This document shows, in pieces, positions 25,148 to 33,670 of a stretch of 64,000 nt of DNA. Each line of letters opens with the position of its first letter. The first letter of the stretch is position 1. The notes beneath the pieces were generated by a model that was not told where the DNA came from, did not search any database, and saw nothing but the letters and a program-made list of their open reading frames with translations. The translations under genes and the position numbers were made by a program. The stretch comes from Agrococcus sp. KRD186 (lineage in GTDB: Bacteria; Actinomycetota; Actinomycetes; Actinomycetales; Microbacteriaceae): the NCBI RefSeq assembly GCF_017168255.1, contig NZ_JABFAP010000001.1:2066619-2130618 (forward strand). The letters run 5' to 3'.

Positions 25148-27034
25148 ATGAACGAGCCGTTCGACGACCCCGAGATCCGCGCTCAGATGGCCCGCCTGGG
25201 CATCGTCCACAAGCCCGGCATGGCGAACGAGCTGATGCAGCAGCTCGCGCCGCTGCTGGCCGCCGAGGGCGTCGACCTCGACGACCCCGACTTCGATGCC
25301 GGCACCTTCGACACCGCCCTGGCGCGCGCCACGGAGCAGCACAACCTGCTGCTGGCCACCCCGATCGGCGCCCAGCGGGCGGGAGTGCTCACGATGCTGC
25401 GGCTGTTCACGAGCGCGATCGCCGACGGCGACGACTCGCTCGCGCGCGGCCTGCTGAGCAGCATCGGCCCCGAGCCCGACGGCGACGCGCCGGCGATCTC
25501 GCACGTGATCGGCGTGAGCCTCGGCCTGCTCGACACCTGGTCCACCGACCCGTCGACGGGCCCCGCCCTCGACTCCGCGCGCCCGCCTCGCTGGCAGGGC
25601 CGGCCGGCTCGCGCGGCGGCCACCGACGTCCTGTCGCTCGCGCGCAAGGGGCGTGCGTTCGACTCGCAGGGGAGCCTGATCATGCGGCACCACGGGCTCG
25701 CGGTCTACGAGGGCGGATGCCTTGCGGTCGCCGCGTCGGTCATCGCGCGTGCCGCGCGCGAGGGCGTCACGGTGGACGCGGTCGCGCGACGCATCCTGAC
25801 CGATGACGCGGACGCATCCGCCTGGTCCCCGCTTCCTGCCGTCACCGGGCAGCCCGCCGGCGCGAGCCAGCCGGGCTCCGCGTTCCGGAAGCCGAGGGCC
25901 GCCGCCGCGGAAGCGGCGCCGGATCGAACGGATGCCGCCATCGCGCGCGAGTTCGGCGCCTGGCTGCGGCAGCAGCCCGGCATGGCTGCGGATGCCGTGC
26001 GAGCCGAGGTGCGCGTGTTCGAGGCGCTGCTCGGGGTCGCGCGCGACATGGGGCTCGACCTCCGTGAGCCCGAGGATCTCGCGGATCTCGTCGACGCGCT
26101 CTACGAGGATGACGACGCACCGGAGGAGCAGCCGCTCGCGCCGGCACTGGACACCCTCGACGACTACCTGCACTTCAACATCGAGACCGCCGACGACCCC
26201 TCCGACTGGCTGGAGGTGCACGAGGGTGCGGAGGAGGCCTTCGCCGACATCGACGACGACTTCCGCGAGGCCATCGACAGCGCGATCGCCGGCTCGCGGC
26301 AGTTCGCGCCTGAGCAGGTGGGGGCAGCGCTCGCGCAGACCCGCGTCGTCGCGGCCGTCGGCGAGCTGCTGGACTGGCTCGGCAAGGGGCGGCCTGCGAC
26401 ATCGACGGGCGGCCTCCGCCGCACCGACATCCAGCATGTCGCCGGGCTGCTCGGCATCTCGGCGATCGGGGTCAGCAAGCGCCCACACCCCACGGAGGAG
26501 ATGCTCGACACCTCGGAATCCGCGACGATCCACGCGCACTCGATGTGGGACGTGCCGCTGCTGGCCGCCTGGTGGGAGGCGCTGTCCATCGCCGGCATCA
26601 TCGAGACGACCTCGACTCGGGTGCGCCCCGGCCCCGCGTCGGCGACTTGGTCGGCCGCGCAACCGCCGCTCGACGTGGCCGAGATGGTCGTCGGCATGTT
26701 CGTGGCGCGTGTGCTCAGCGAGAGCGACTGGCTTCCGATTTCGGCCGAGTCCCTCGTGTCGGTCACGGTTCACCGGCTGCTGCGGGCGATCGCGCCCGAC
26801 CGTGTCGAGGCCGCCGGGCTCGAGGTGCTCGACGAGGCAGACGAACTCGGGATGTGGTGGGAGAAGTTCGCGGGGGAGCACGCGCAGCGCACGCTGCACC
26901 TGCTGCAGTCGGTCGGCCTCCTCGAGCTCGACGGCGACCACGCGGCGGTCGTCCCGGTCGAGCTGCGCGGCACGGTGGCGCGCGGCATCCTGCTCACCAT
27001 GGCGCTCGCCGTGGCAGACGAGCAGCTCGAGTAG
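25148..27034 (+). CDS. large hypothetical protein (628 aa)
   Basis: I recognise no family. The protein is acidic and largely helical without signal peptide or membrane segment. The middle (residues ~330-400) has strongly acidic stretches (LYEDDDAPEEQ, FADIDDDFREAID). The C-terminal half contains a possible winged-helix-like region (RRTDIQHVAGLLGISAIGVSK) and WWEKFAGEHAQRTLHLLQSVGLLEL. ATG 25148 (MNEPFDDPE) starts a region with good coding composition; the frame from 25088 adds low-complexity residues. It stands alone between arsR and a minus-strand pair. Confidence 0.7.
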   Translation: MNEPFDDPEIRAQMARLGIVHKPGMANELMQQLAPLLAAEGVDLDDPDFDAGTFDTALARATEQHNLLLATPIGAQRAGVLTMLRLFTSAIADGDDSLARGLLSSIGPEPDGDAPAISHVIGVSLGLLDTWSTDPSTGPALDSARPPRWQGRPARAAATDVLSLARKGRAFDSQGSLIMRHHGLAVYEGGCLAVAASVIARAAREGVTVDAVARRILTDDADASAWSPLPAVTGQPAGASQPGSAFRKPRAAAAEAAPDRTDAAIAREFGAWLRQQPGMAADAVRAEVRVFEALLGVARDMGLDLREPEDLADLVDALYEDDDAPEEQPLAPALDTLDDYLHFNIETADDPSDWLEVHEGAEEAFADIDDDFREAIDSAIAGSRQFAPEQVGAALAQTRVVAAVGELLDWLGKGRPATSTGGLRRTDIQHVAGLLGISAIGVSKRPHPTEEMLDTSESATIHAHSMWDVPLLAAWWEALSIAGIIETTSTRVRPGPASATWSAAQPPLDVAEMVVGMFVARVLSESDWLPISAESLVSVTVHRLLRAIAPDRVEAAGLEVLDEADELGMWWEKFAGEHAQRTLHLLQSVGLLELDGDHAAVVPVELRGTVARGILLTMALAVADEQLE

Positions 27035-27256
27035 GCGGCACGAGCCACGGTCGCCACCACGGCGTCGCGCTCGACGGGGTCGGCCTCGCGCCGCGCGAGC
27101 AGCCCGTCGACGCATCCGTTGACCACCAGGATGAGCGCCATCGAGCTGCGCCCGGCGGCCGAGCACGGCGTCCGACTCTGCTCCGCCTCGCGGGAGCGGA
27201 TCATCAGCACTATCGGTGCCGCGCGGCAGCACGGCATCGGCCGTATCCTCGGCCAT
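27022..27256 (-). pseudogene. possible decayed TetR-family regulator
   Basis: A minus-strand frame contains MALILVVNGCVDGLLARREA followed by DPVERDAVVATVARAAY, which reads like the last helices of a TetR repressor. A good ribosome site (GGAGG) and ATG at 27256 open another frame (MAEDTADAVLPRG) upstream, so a frameshifted, shortened gene is possible. The evidence is weak and no DNA-binding domain is intact. Confidence 0.3.
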
Positions 27257-27306
27257 GACTCATCCTCCACCCGCGCACGGCCAGCCGCCAGTGGCCAGAT
27301 GCGCCG

Positions 27307-27972
27307 CTACGGTCGCGGTCGCCGCGTCAGCTCGAGCCGCACCAGCGGCAGCAGGTGCTTCGCCAGCACGACCGTCGCCACCGCGTCCTCGAGCTCGACC
27401 CCGATGCCCAGCACGTGCTCGTCGTCGATCGTCACCCCGGGCAGCTCGACGCCGTCGACGATGACGGATGCGTCGACCCCGTCGTGCGCGTCCGGCTCGT
27501 CGACGAAGGTGCCGCGCTCCATCGGCCGCGGATGCCGCTGCTCCCGGAAGGTGTTCGCGATCACGTTCCACATGTGCATCGCGAGCCGGTCGGCGACCGT
27601 CAGGCTCGCGGAGCCCTGCACATGCGTCTGCACCGCCTCGTACAGCGAGGGGAAGCGCATCCACTGCATCCACTCGACCGAAGCGGCCGAGAGCCGCGGC
27701 GAGGGGTGCTTGAGCGCATCCTCGAGCTCGGGCGTGAGCGCCACGTGGTTGACCGGGTCGTCGAGGTCGTCGGGGTTCCAGAAGACCGCGTAGGTGATCG
27801 CCGCGGCCTCGTAGGCCCAGCTGCCGTCGCCGCCCGACGCGATCGTGTTGACGCCGATCTCGCGCAGCGCCGGCTGCGGCACCAGCGTCGCGAGCCGCAC
27901 GGGGAACGCCGCCGAGACGCCGTCGAGCGTCGGCGGCTCCGGCAGCGGACCGTCGTGCTCGGCGGACTCCAT
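27307..27972 (-). CDS. hypothetical protein (221 aa)
   Basis: ATG 27972 (MESAEHDGPLPEPPTLDG) opens a soluble protein with aromatic-rich segments (YEAAAITYAVFWNPDDLDD, VEWMQWMRFPSLYEAVQTHV, RLAMHMWNVIANTFREQRHP). No family recognised. It is divergent from the NatAB-like exporter, with a large palindrome between them, which suggests shared regulation. Confidence 0.6.
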   Translation of the reverse strand: MESAEHDGPLPEPPTLDGVSAAFPVRLATLVPQPALREIGVNTIASGGDGSWAYEAAAITYAVFWNPDDLDDPVNHVALTPELEDALKHPSPRLSAASVEWMQWMRFPSLYEAVQTHVQGSASLTVADRLAMHMWNVIANTFREQRHPRPMERGTFVDEPDAHDGVDASVIVDGVELPGVTIDDEHVLGIGVELEDAVATVVLAKHLLPLVRLELTRRPRP

Positions 27973-28013
27973 GCGGCGAGCCTGGCACGCATCTGCGACC
28001 GCGGCGAGGCCGA

Positions 28014-28064
28014 CCGGTACTGATTGGTCGCGAACGTTCGGTCTGAACGACCAACCGGTACCGG
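28014..28064. promoter_or_regulatory. extended palindrome between divergent genes
   Basis: TTGGTCG (28024-28030) and CGACCAA (28048-28054) form perfect arms. A further GGTAC pair lies just outside and CGAACGTTCG (28031-28040) lies inside. The arrangement is typical of a TetR-type operator and is positioned to control both the hypothetical gene (-) and natAB (+). Confidence 0.45.
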
Positions 28065-28165
28065 TCTGCGGGCGCGGCGGGGCCGCCGCTCCCCCGCTCG
28101 GGGGAGCCGGAAGTCCAACCGTGCGGCGGAGGCATGCCCCGCCCGTGCGGCCGTAGCGTCGAGGC

Positions 28166-29047
28166 ATGCTCTCCATCCACGCGATCTCCCGCTCGTTCAA
28201 CGGGCAGCGGGCGCTGCACGACGTCTCCTTCGAGGTGCACGACGGCCTGATGACCGGCTTCGTCGGCGCCAACGGCGCCGGCAAGACCACCGCCATGCGC
28301 ATCATCCTGGGCGTGCTCGCCGCCGACAGCGGCGAGGTGCACGTCGACGGCCGTCCCATCACCGCCGACAACCGCGCCCAGTTCGGCTACATGCCCGAGG
28401 AGCGCGGCCTCTACCCGAAGATGAAGGTGCACGAGCAGCTCGTCTACCTCGCCCGGCTGCACGGCATGACCGCCGCTGCCGCCGGCAGGCGCGCCGACGC
28501 GCTGCTCGAGCAGCTCGGCCTCGGCGAGCGGCGGCACGACACCCTCGAGTCGCTCAGCCTCGGCAACCAGCAGCGCGCGCAGATCGCCGCCGCCCTCGTG
28601 CACGAGCCCACCGCGCTGGTGCTCGACGAGCCCTTCTCGGGCCTCGACCCGATGGCAGTCGAGACCACCCTCGAGGTGCTGCGCGACGTCGCCCGCTCCG
28701 GCGCCCCGGTGCTCTTCTCGAGCCACCAGCTCGACGTCGTCGAGCGCCTCTGCGACTCGCTCATCATCCTCGCCCACGGCGAGGTGCGAGCGGCCGGCAC
28801 TCGCGAGCAGATCCGCGCAGCCCACACGCGCCCCGAGTGGGTGCTCGAGACCGACGACGCGGGCTTCGTGCGCGGCATCGGCGGCGTCGAGGTCATCGAG
28901 TTCGACGGCGGCCACGTGCGCTTCACCGCCGCGAGCGACGACGCGGCCGACCGCGTCCTCCGCGAGGCGATCGAGCGCGGCTCGGTGCGCAGCTTCGCCC
29001 CCTCCATCCGCCCGCTGAACGAGATCTTCCAGGAGGTCGTGCGATGA
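28166..29047 (+). CDS. ABC transporter ATPase, NatA/YhaQ-like
   Basis: This 293-aa ATPase has Walker A GANGAGKTT, the signature SLGNQQRAQIAAAL, Walker B LVLDEPFSGLDP and the H-loop FSSHQLDVVE. Beyond the core it has the ~70-residue C-terminal domain (DUF4162-like) seen in NatA/YhaQ Na+ or antibiotic exporters. Its stop overlaps the permease start (ATGA at 29044). Confidence 0.9.
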   Translation: MLSIHAISRSFNGQRALHDVSFEVHDGLMTGFVGANGAGKTTAMRIILGVLAADSGEVHVDGRPITADNRAQFGYMPEERGLYPKMKVHEQLVYLARLHGMTAAAAGRRADALLEQLGLGERRHDTLESLSLGNQQRAQIAAALVHEPTALVLDEPFSGLDPMAVETTLEVLRDVARSGAPVLFSSHQLDVVERLCDSLIILAHGEVRAAGTREQIRAAHTRPEWVLETDDAGFVRGIGGVEVIEFDGGHVRFTAASDDAADRVLREAIERGSVRSFAPSIRPLNEIFQEVVR

Positions 29048-30183
29048 GCGCCACCGCACCCGGCCGCGCAGCCGGCCTCAACCCATCCGCCCCCAACCAC
29101 CGGGGTCGCACGGGCTTCTGGGCCGCGACCGGCATCGTCGCGCAGCGCGAGATCATGACCCGTCTGCGCTCGAAGTCGTTCATCATCTCGACCGCGATCA
29201 TGCTCGTGCTCATCGTCGGCGGCATCATCTTCTCGGCGATCGGCCCCGCGCTGTTCGACGAGGACACCACGGTCGCGACGGTCGCCGCCATCGCACCCGC
29301 CCTGCAGGGGCTCGACGGCCTCGACATCGACATGCTCAGCACTGCGGATGCGGTGCGGCAGGCCGTGCAGTCGGGCGCGGCCGACGCCGGGGTCGTGCCG
29401 GGCAGCGGGCCCAGCGGCCTGCTGGTGCTGGCCGACCGCGAGGCGCCCTCGAGCCTCATCCAGATGCTCAGCGTCGCGCCCGAGCTCGAACTGCTCGACC
29501 CGAACGCGCCCGACCCGATGCTCACCTACTACATCGGCATCGGCTTCGGCATCGTCTTCTTCATGTCGGCGATCACGTTCGGGCAGACGATCGCGCAGTC
29601 GGTGGTGGAGGAGAAGCAGTCGCGCATCGTCGAGATCATGCTCGCCGCCGTGCCGGCGCGGGCCATCCTGGCCGGCAAGGTGCTCGGCAACTCGGTGCTC
29701 GCCTTCGGGCAGATCGTGCTGATCGCGGCGGCCGTGCTCGTCGGCGGCGCCATCACCGGCTCGCAGCTCGTGCTCGACGGGCTGGGCATGCCGATCGTGT
29801 GGTTCGTCGTGCTGTTCACCGTGGGCTTCGTCATGCTCGCGGCGCTCTACGCGGCGGCTGCGGCGCTCGTCTCCCGATCCGAGGATCTCGGCACGGCCAC
29901 GAGCCCGCTGATGATGCTGATCATGATCCCGTACTTCGCGGTGATCATCTTCAACAACAACCCGCTGGCGCTGCAGATCATGTCGTACGTGCCGTTCTCG
30001 GCGCCGGTCGCGGTGCCGATGCGGGTGTACCTGCAGTCGCAGGCGTGGTGGGAGCCGTTCCTGTCGCTGGCGATCCTGGCCGCGTTCACGGTGCTGGTGA
30101 TCGCCTTCGCCGCGAAGGTCTACGAGCGCTCGCTGCTGAAGACCGGCTCGATGGTGAAGTGGAAGGACGCGCTGAAGGGCTGA
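29044..30183 (+). CDS. ABC transporter permease, NatB/YhaP-like
   Basis: This 379-aa membrane protein has one N-terminal helix (SFIISTAIMLVLIVGGIIF), a ~110-residue extracytoplasmic domain, then five helices including FFMSAITFGQTIAQSVVEEK and the SRIVEIMLAAVPARAILAGK coupling region typical of ABC-2 type exporters. ATG 29044 overlaps the ATPase stop; the longer frame from 28024 is a different reading of the ATPase gene. It probably exports Na+ or a small toxic compound. Confidence 0.88.
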   Translation: MSATAPGRAAGLNPSAPNHRGRTGFWAATGIVAQREIMTRLRSKSFIISTAIMLVLIVGGIIFSAIGPALFDEDTTVATVAAIAPALQGLDGLDIDMLSTADAVRQAVQSGAADAGVVPGSGPSGLLVLADREAPSSLIQMLSVAPELELLDPNAPDPMLTYYIGIGFGIVFFMSAITFGQTIAQSVVEEKQSRIVEIMLAAVPARAILAGKVLGNSVLAFGQIVLIAAAVLVGGAITGSQLVLDGLGMPIVWFVVLFTVGFVMLAALYAAAAALVSRSEDLGTATSPLMMLIMIPYFAVIIFNNNPLALQIMSYVPFSAPVAVPMRVYLQSQAWWEPFLSLAILAAFTVLVIAFAAKVYERSLLKTGSMVKWKDALKG

Positions 30184-30191
30184 CAGCGCAC

Positions 30192-30228
30192 GCTGGCCCC
30201 TGCGTCCGCCTCCGGACGAGGGGCCAGC
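30192..30228 (+). terminator. hairpin after natB
   Basis: The arms GCTGGCCCCT(G)CGTCCG and CGGACGAGGGGCCAGC pair with a single bulged G and a short loop, eight bases after the permease stop. No T-run follows. Confidence 0.7.
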
Positions 30229-30244
30229 ATGCTTCGAGTCGGTG

Positions 30245-30328
30245 CTAGATCGCCGAGACGATCCAGATGATCAGGGCGATGGCCGCCAGCACGCCAACGA
30301 TGGTCCAGATCAGGCCGCTTCCACGCAT
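30245..30328 (-). CDS. 27-aa hydrophobic small protein
   Basis: ATG 30328 follows AGGAGGAG and encodes MRGSGLIWTIVGVLAAIALI then IWIVSAI, a single transmembrane helix. The strong ribosome site and clean stop make it a credible microprotein of the short hydrophobic type found across actinobacteria. Function unknown. The 295 bp upstream to the GntR promoter hold no other gene. Confidence 0.6.
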   Translation of the reverse strand: MRGSGLIWTIVGVLAAIALIIWIVSAI

Positions 30329-30531
30329 GGTGACTCCTCCTATGGTTCGTAGTCATCGCCACCAGAACGCGGCAGGAGCGCCACGCTGGTCGGCGATCGA
30401 CCTGGGTGCACACAAGCAGGCTCGCCTGAATCTTTCGTGAGTGCCCGGCCCGATCGGCGTTCTGCGCGCACGGCAACGCAGCGCGATCCCCTCCGACCCG
30501 AGTCGATCCGGTGCGGATGCGCGACACGCGC

Positions 30532-30578
30532 TTGACAGGTTGGTGGGTTGCGTGGTTCATTAGTCGAGTAATGAACCA
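30532..30578 (+). promoter_or_regulatory. promoter with 10-bp-arm operator of the GntR/ABC operon
   Basis: TTGACA (30532-30537) is followed by a perfect inverted repeat TGGTTCATTA (30553-30562) and TAATGAACCA (30569-30578) with spacer GTCGAG. It covers the expected -10 position. A dimeric GntR repressor encoded directly downstream is the obvious ligand. Confidence 0.8.
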
Positions 30579-30623
30579 ACGGAGCGAGATGCGCAGCTCG
30601 TCCCAGACCCCAAGGAGGCAGTG

Positions 30624-30983
30624 ATGCTCGATGAGAGCAAGCCGCTGTTCCAAGCAGTCGCTGAGCAGATCGAGGACGGCATCCTCGACGGCACCTACGC
30701 CGAAGACGATCCGGTGCCCTCGACCAACCAGCTGGCTGCGTTCCTCCGCATCAACCCCGCCACCGCCGGCAAGGGCCTCGGGCTCCTCGTCGACGCGGAG
30801 GTGCTCATCAAGAGGAGAGGGATCGGCATGTTCGTCGCCCCCGGCGCCCGCGAGGCGCTCCGTCAGCGCCGCAAGTTCGCGTTCCAAGACCAGTACATCG
30901 CACCCCTGCTCCGCGAAGCAGCCCAGCTCGGCATCACGCCGGAGGAGCTCGCGGGCATGATCACGAAGGAAGTCGCACGATGA
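30624..30983 (+). CDS. GntR-family regulator, YtrA subfamily
   Basis: This 119-aa protein has the short winged-helix GntR architecture without a large effector domain (QVAEQIEDGILDGTYAEDDP-like start as QAVAEQIEDGILDG; VPSTNQLAAFLRINPATAGK; KRRGIGMFVAPGARE). YtrA-type regulators repress adjacent ABC transporter genes and respond to cell-wall-active compounds. ATG 30624 follows AAGGAGG; the preceding GTG at 30621 is too close. It overlaps the ATPase start. Confidence 0.9.
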   Translation: MLDESKPLFQAVAEQIEDGILDGTYAEDDPVPSTNQLAAFLRINPATAGKGLGLLVDAEVLIKRRGIGMFVAPGAREALRQRRKFAFQDQYIAPLLREAAQLGITPEELAGMITKEVAR

Positions 30984-31897
30984 CCGCCATCAGCACCACC
31001 GGCCTCACCAAGCGCTACCCGGAGGTCGCCGCCCTCGACGGCGTCAGCGTGGCGCTCGAGGAGAACCGCATCCACGGCCTGCTGGGCCGCAACGGCGCCG
31101 GCAAGACCACCCTCATGCAGCTGCTCACCGGCCAGGTCTTCGCGACCGCGGGCTCGATGCAGGTGCTGGGCGGCAGCCCGGTCGAGAACGTCGAGGTGCT
31201 CTCGCAGACCGTCTTCATCCAGGAGAGCCAGAAGTACCCCGACACCTTCCGCGCCGTCGACGTGCTGCGCATCGCGGCCGGCGCCTACCCCAACTGGGAT
31301 CAGGGCTACGCCGACCGGCTCGTCGAGCAGTACCGGCTGCCCGCCAAGCGCCTCATCAAGAAGCTCTCGCGCGGCCAGCTCTCGGCCGTCGGCATCGTCA
31401 TCGGGCTCGCCTCGCGGGCGCCGCTGACCTTCTTCGACGAGCCCTACCTGGGCCTCGACGCGGTCGCCAGGCAGATGTTCTTCGACGACCTGCTCGCCGA
31501 CTACACCGCGCACCCGCGCACCATCGTGCTCTCGACCCACCACATCGACGAGGTCGCGAACCTGCTCGAGCACGTGGTCATCCTCGATCAGGGCAAGGTG
31601 CTGCTCGAGGCCGACACCGACGAGCTGCACGACGCGGCGATCACCGTGTCCGGCAAGGCGACGGCAGTGGATGCGTTCCTGGCCGGCCGCGAAGTGCTCG
31701 AGCGCAAGACGCTGGGCACGCTGGCCACCGCCACCTTCACGCCCCGCGACGGCGACGAGCTCGCCGCCCGCGAGGCAGGCCTGGATCTCACCCCGGTCTC
31801 CCTGCAGGCGCTCTTCGTGCACCTGACCACCGCCAACACGGCCTCGGCCGCTGCCGCGACCGACACCCACCGCGCATCCGACCGCGCGATCGTCTGA
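30980..31897 (+). CDS. ABC transporter ATPase (YtrB-like)
   Basis: This 305-aa ATPase has Walker A GRNGAGKTT, a signature KLSRGQLSAVGIVIGLA, Walker B LTFFDEPYLGLDA and the H-loop LSTHHIDEV. The signature lacks the usual SGG (SRGQ), as in other YtrB-like exporters. It is coupled to the GntR gene and followed 12 bp later by the permease. Confidence 0.88.
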   Translation: MTAISTTGLTKRYPEVAALDGVSVALEENRIHGLLGRNGAGKTTLMQLLTGQVFATAGSMQVLGGSPVENVEVLSQTVFIQESQKYPDTFRAVDVLRIAAGAYPNWDQGYADRLVEQYRLPAKRLIKKLSRGQLSAVGIVIGLASRAPLTFFDEPYLGLDAVARQMFFDDLLADYTAHPRTIVLSTHHIDEVANLLEHVVILDQGKVLLEADTDELHDAAITVSGKATAVDAFLAGREVLERKTLGTLATATFTPRDGDELAAREAGLDLTPVSLQALFVHLTTANTASAAAATDTHRASDRAIV

Positions 31898-31908
31898 GAG
31901 GAGTCGTC

Positions 31909-32628
31909 ATGCGCATCCGCAACGTCGTCCAGCTCCACACCGTCAACAAGCTGCAGGCCTTCGGCTGGCCGCTCATCATCATGAGCCTGTCGCTCACCCT
32001 CGTGCTGGTCATCGGCGCGCTCATCGTGAACGTCGGCGGCGCCGAGGCTCGCGAGGGCATGAACGAGGGCATGCAGTACAGCGGCGCGATCTTCGCGCTG
32101 CTGGGGCCGCTGATCGGCTTCGGCTTCACGGCGATGGGGCAGTACTTCCCGCTCGCGCTGGGCTTCGGCCTCACCCGCCGCGAGTTCGCGACCGGCACGC
32201 TGCTGGTCTTCCTCGGCAACGCGCTGTTCTACGCAGTGATCGTCACGATCGGCAAGGTGATCGAAGTCGCCACCGGCGGCTTCGGCCTGAGCGTGCGCTT
32301 CTTCGACGTCGTCTACACGGGCCTCGGCGAGTGGTGGCAGACGCTCATCCAGACCTTCCTGCTGATCTTCACGGTGATGCTCGTGGGCGCCGCGATCACC
32401 ACCGCGTTCCACCGCTGGGGGCAGTCGTTCCTGTGGATCTTCTGGATCGCGCTGGCGGTGCTGATCCTGCCGGTGGTGGCCGGCTTCCTGATCTCGGAGG
32501 ACTTCCGCGCCTTCGCCGGCCAGGTCGGCGGCATGGGGTGGGTGCCGTGGATGGGCGTCATCCTGGGCTTCGCCGTGGTGGGCGGCGGCACCTGGCTCGC
32601 ACTCGTGCGCCGCGCCCAGGCCCGGTAG
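31909..32628 (+). CDS. ABC transporter permease (YtrC/D-like)
   Basis: This 239-aa protein has six hydrophobic segments (PLIIMSLSLTLVLVIGALIV; IFALLGPLIGFGFTAMG; LLVFLGNALFYAVIVTIG; LLIFTVMLVGAAITTAF; FWIALAVLILPVVAGFLI; ILGFAVVGGGTWLALV). It forms the exporter with the preceding ATPase, and the substrate is unknown. GAGAGGAG precedes ATG 31909. Confidence 0.85.
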   Translation: MRIRNVVQLHTVNKLQAFGWPLIIMSLSLTLVLVIGALIVNVGGAEAREGMNEGMQYSGAIFALLGPLIGFGFTAMGQYFPLALGFGLTRREFATGTLLVFLGNALFYAVIVTIGKVIEVATGGFGLSVRFFDVVYTGLGEWWQTLIQTFLLIFTVMLVGAAITTAFHRWGQSFLWIFWIALAVLILPVVAGFLISEDFRAFAGQVGGMGWVPWMGVILGFAVVGGGTWLALVRRAQAR

Positions 32629-32665
32629 CCCACCTGCGGCACCCGCCGCATCCGCTACCACGACC

Positions 32666-32698
32666 AGCGGCGGCCGCCCCTTCCGGGCGGCCGCCGCT
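32666..32698. terminator. GC-rich terminator hairpin
   Basis: Perfect 14-bp arms (AGCGGCGGCCGCCC and its complement) with a 5-base loop lie between the permease (+) and the acidic protein gene (-), so it can serve both strands. Confidence 0.85.
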
Positions 32699-32718
32699 GC
32701 CGTGCTGTGGTCAGCGCC

Positions 32719-33048
32719 TCAGTAGCGCTGGTCGCCCTGCCCCGAGGCGCCGGTGCCGTGGTCGGGCGACTCCGAGGGGCGAGGTGCCGAGTCGGGCGTT
32801 CCGCCCAGACCCTCGCGGGGCGATTCGGCCTCGCGCACGGGCGAGCCGCCGGCTGCCGACGAGCCCAGGCCATCGACGGGCGAGTCGGCCTCGTGCACGG
32901 TCGAGCCGGGGCCGAGGCCGTCGGTGGGCGACGAGCGGATGTGCTCCTGCGCCTGCGGCTCATCCACCTCGCCGTCGGGGTGCACCGGCCGAGCGCTCTC
33001 GGGCACCTCGTGCTCGTGCTCTCCTGGCTCTGATGTGTGGTGGTTCAT
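32719..33048 (-). CDS. acidic low-complexity protein A (ARPVHPDGEVD family)
   Basis: This 109-aa soluble protein (MNHHTSEPGEHEHEVPES...) contains the block ARPVHPDGEVDEP and then repeated SPVDGLG / SPREGLG / SPTDGLG units. It is acidic, Gly/Ser/Pro-rich and probably disordered. ATG 33048 is chosen because the long frame above it is Arg-rich antisense noise. Its neighbour at 33174-33482 shares the same block, so they are paralogues. I do not recognise a named family. Confidence 0.65.
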   Translation of the reverse strand: MNHHTSEPGEHEHEVPESARPVHPDGEVDEPQAQEHIRSSPTDGLGPGSTVHEADSPVDGLGSSAAGGSPVREAESPREGLGGTPDSAPRPSESPDHGTGASGQGDQRY

Positions 33049-33173
33049 CTCGTCCTCCGCTCCTGCGCGATGCGCACACGCCGTTGTACCTGTGCTGTCA
33101 TCCTGCCCCGGCCGCGCCGGTTCCTCCACCCTGCATCCGCTGGGAATCCGCGAGCCGTGCCCGCCGCCTCCGG

Positions 33174-33482
33174 TCAGGAGCCCGCGCCCTCGACCGGCGA
33201 GCCGGTGCCGGCGACCGGATCGCCCGCGCCGCCGTGCACCGGCTCCGAGGCACCCTGCGGTGAGCGGCCGTCGAGCGAATCGGTGGCGTCCTGCGCCTCG
33301 GCGGCGATCTGCTCGGCGCCGCCGTCGTGCTCGGCGCCGGTGGTGCCGCCGTACTGCGGGTCGCCCTCGGCGGCATCGACCTCGGCGTCGACCGGGTCGT
33401 CCACCTCGCCGTCGGGATGCACGGGCCGCGCGTGCTCGGGCACGGCGGCCTCCTCGAAGTCGGGCTGCGATGTGTCGGTCAT
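33174..33482 (-). CDS. acidic low-complexity protein B (ARPVHPDGEVD family)
   Basis: This 102-aa protein (MTDTSQPDFEEAAVPEH...) shares ARPVHPDGEVDDP with protein A. The remainder is Asp/Glu/Ala/Gly-rich and likely disordered, with EGAGS at the C-terminus. The two genes are separated by 125 bp and each has its own AT-poor leader with CCTCC-complement ribosome sites (GGAGGA before the start). Function unknown. Confidence 0.65.
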   Translation of the reverse strand: MTDTSQPDFEEAAVPEHARPVHPDGEVDDPVDAEVDAAEGDPQYGGTTGAEHDGGAEQIAAEAQDATDSLDGRSPQGASEPVHGGAGDPVAGTGSPVEGAGS

Positions 33483-33670
33483 CTGCTCCTCCGATCGTCT
33501 CGCGGTCGGCACCGGTGGGCGCCGCTGGCTCCGCGGGGTCTCCCCACTCGCATTGTGGCGCGCCTCGCCGTCCAGCTGTACCCCACACTTCTGCGAGGCC
33601 CATCCTCCGCCATCGCGATCGTGTGCGACGCGCATCGTCGGCGGCCGCGCTCGTCTGCGAGGATCGTCGG

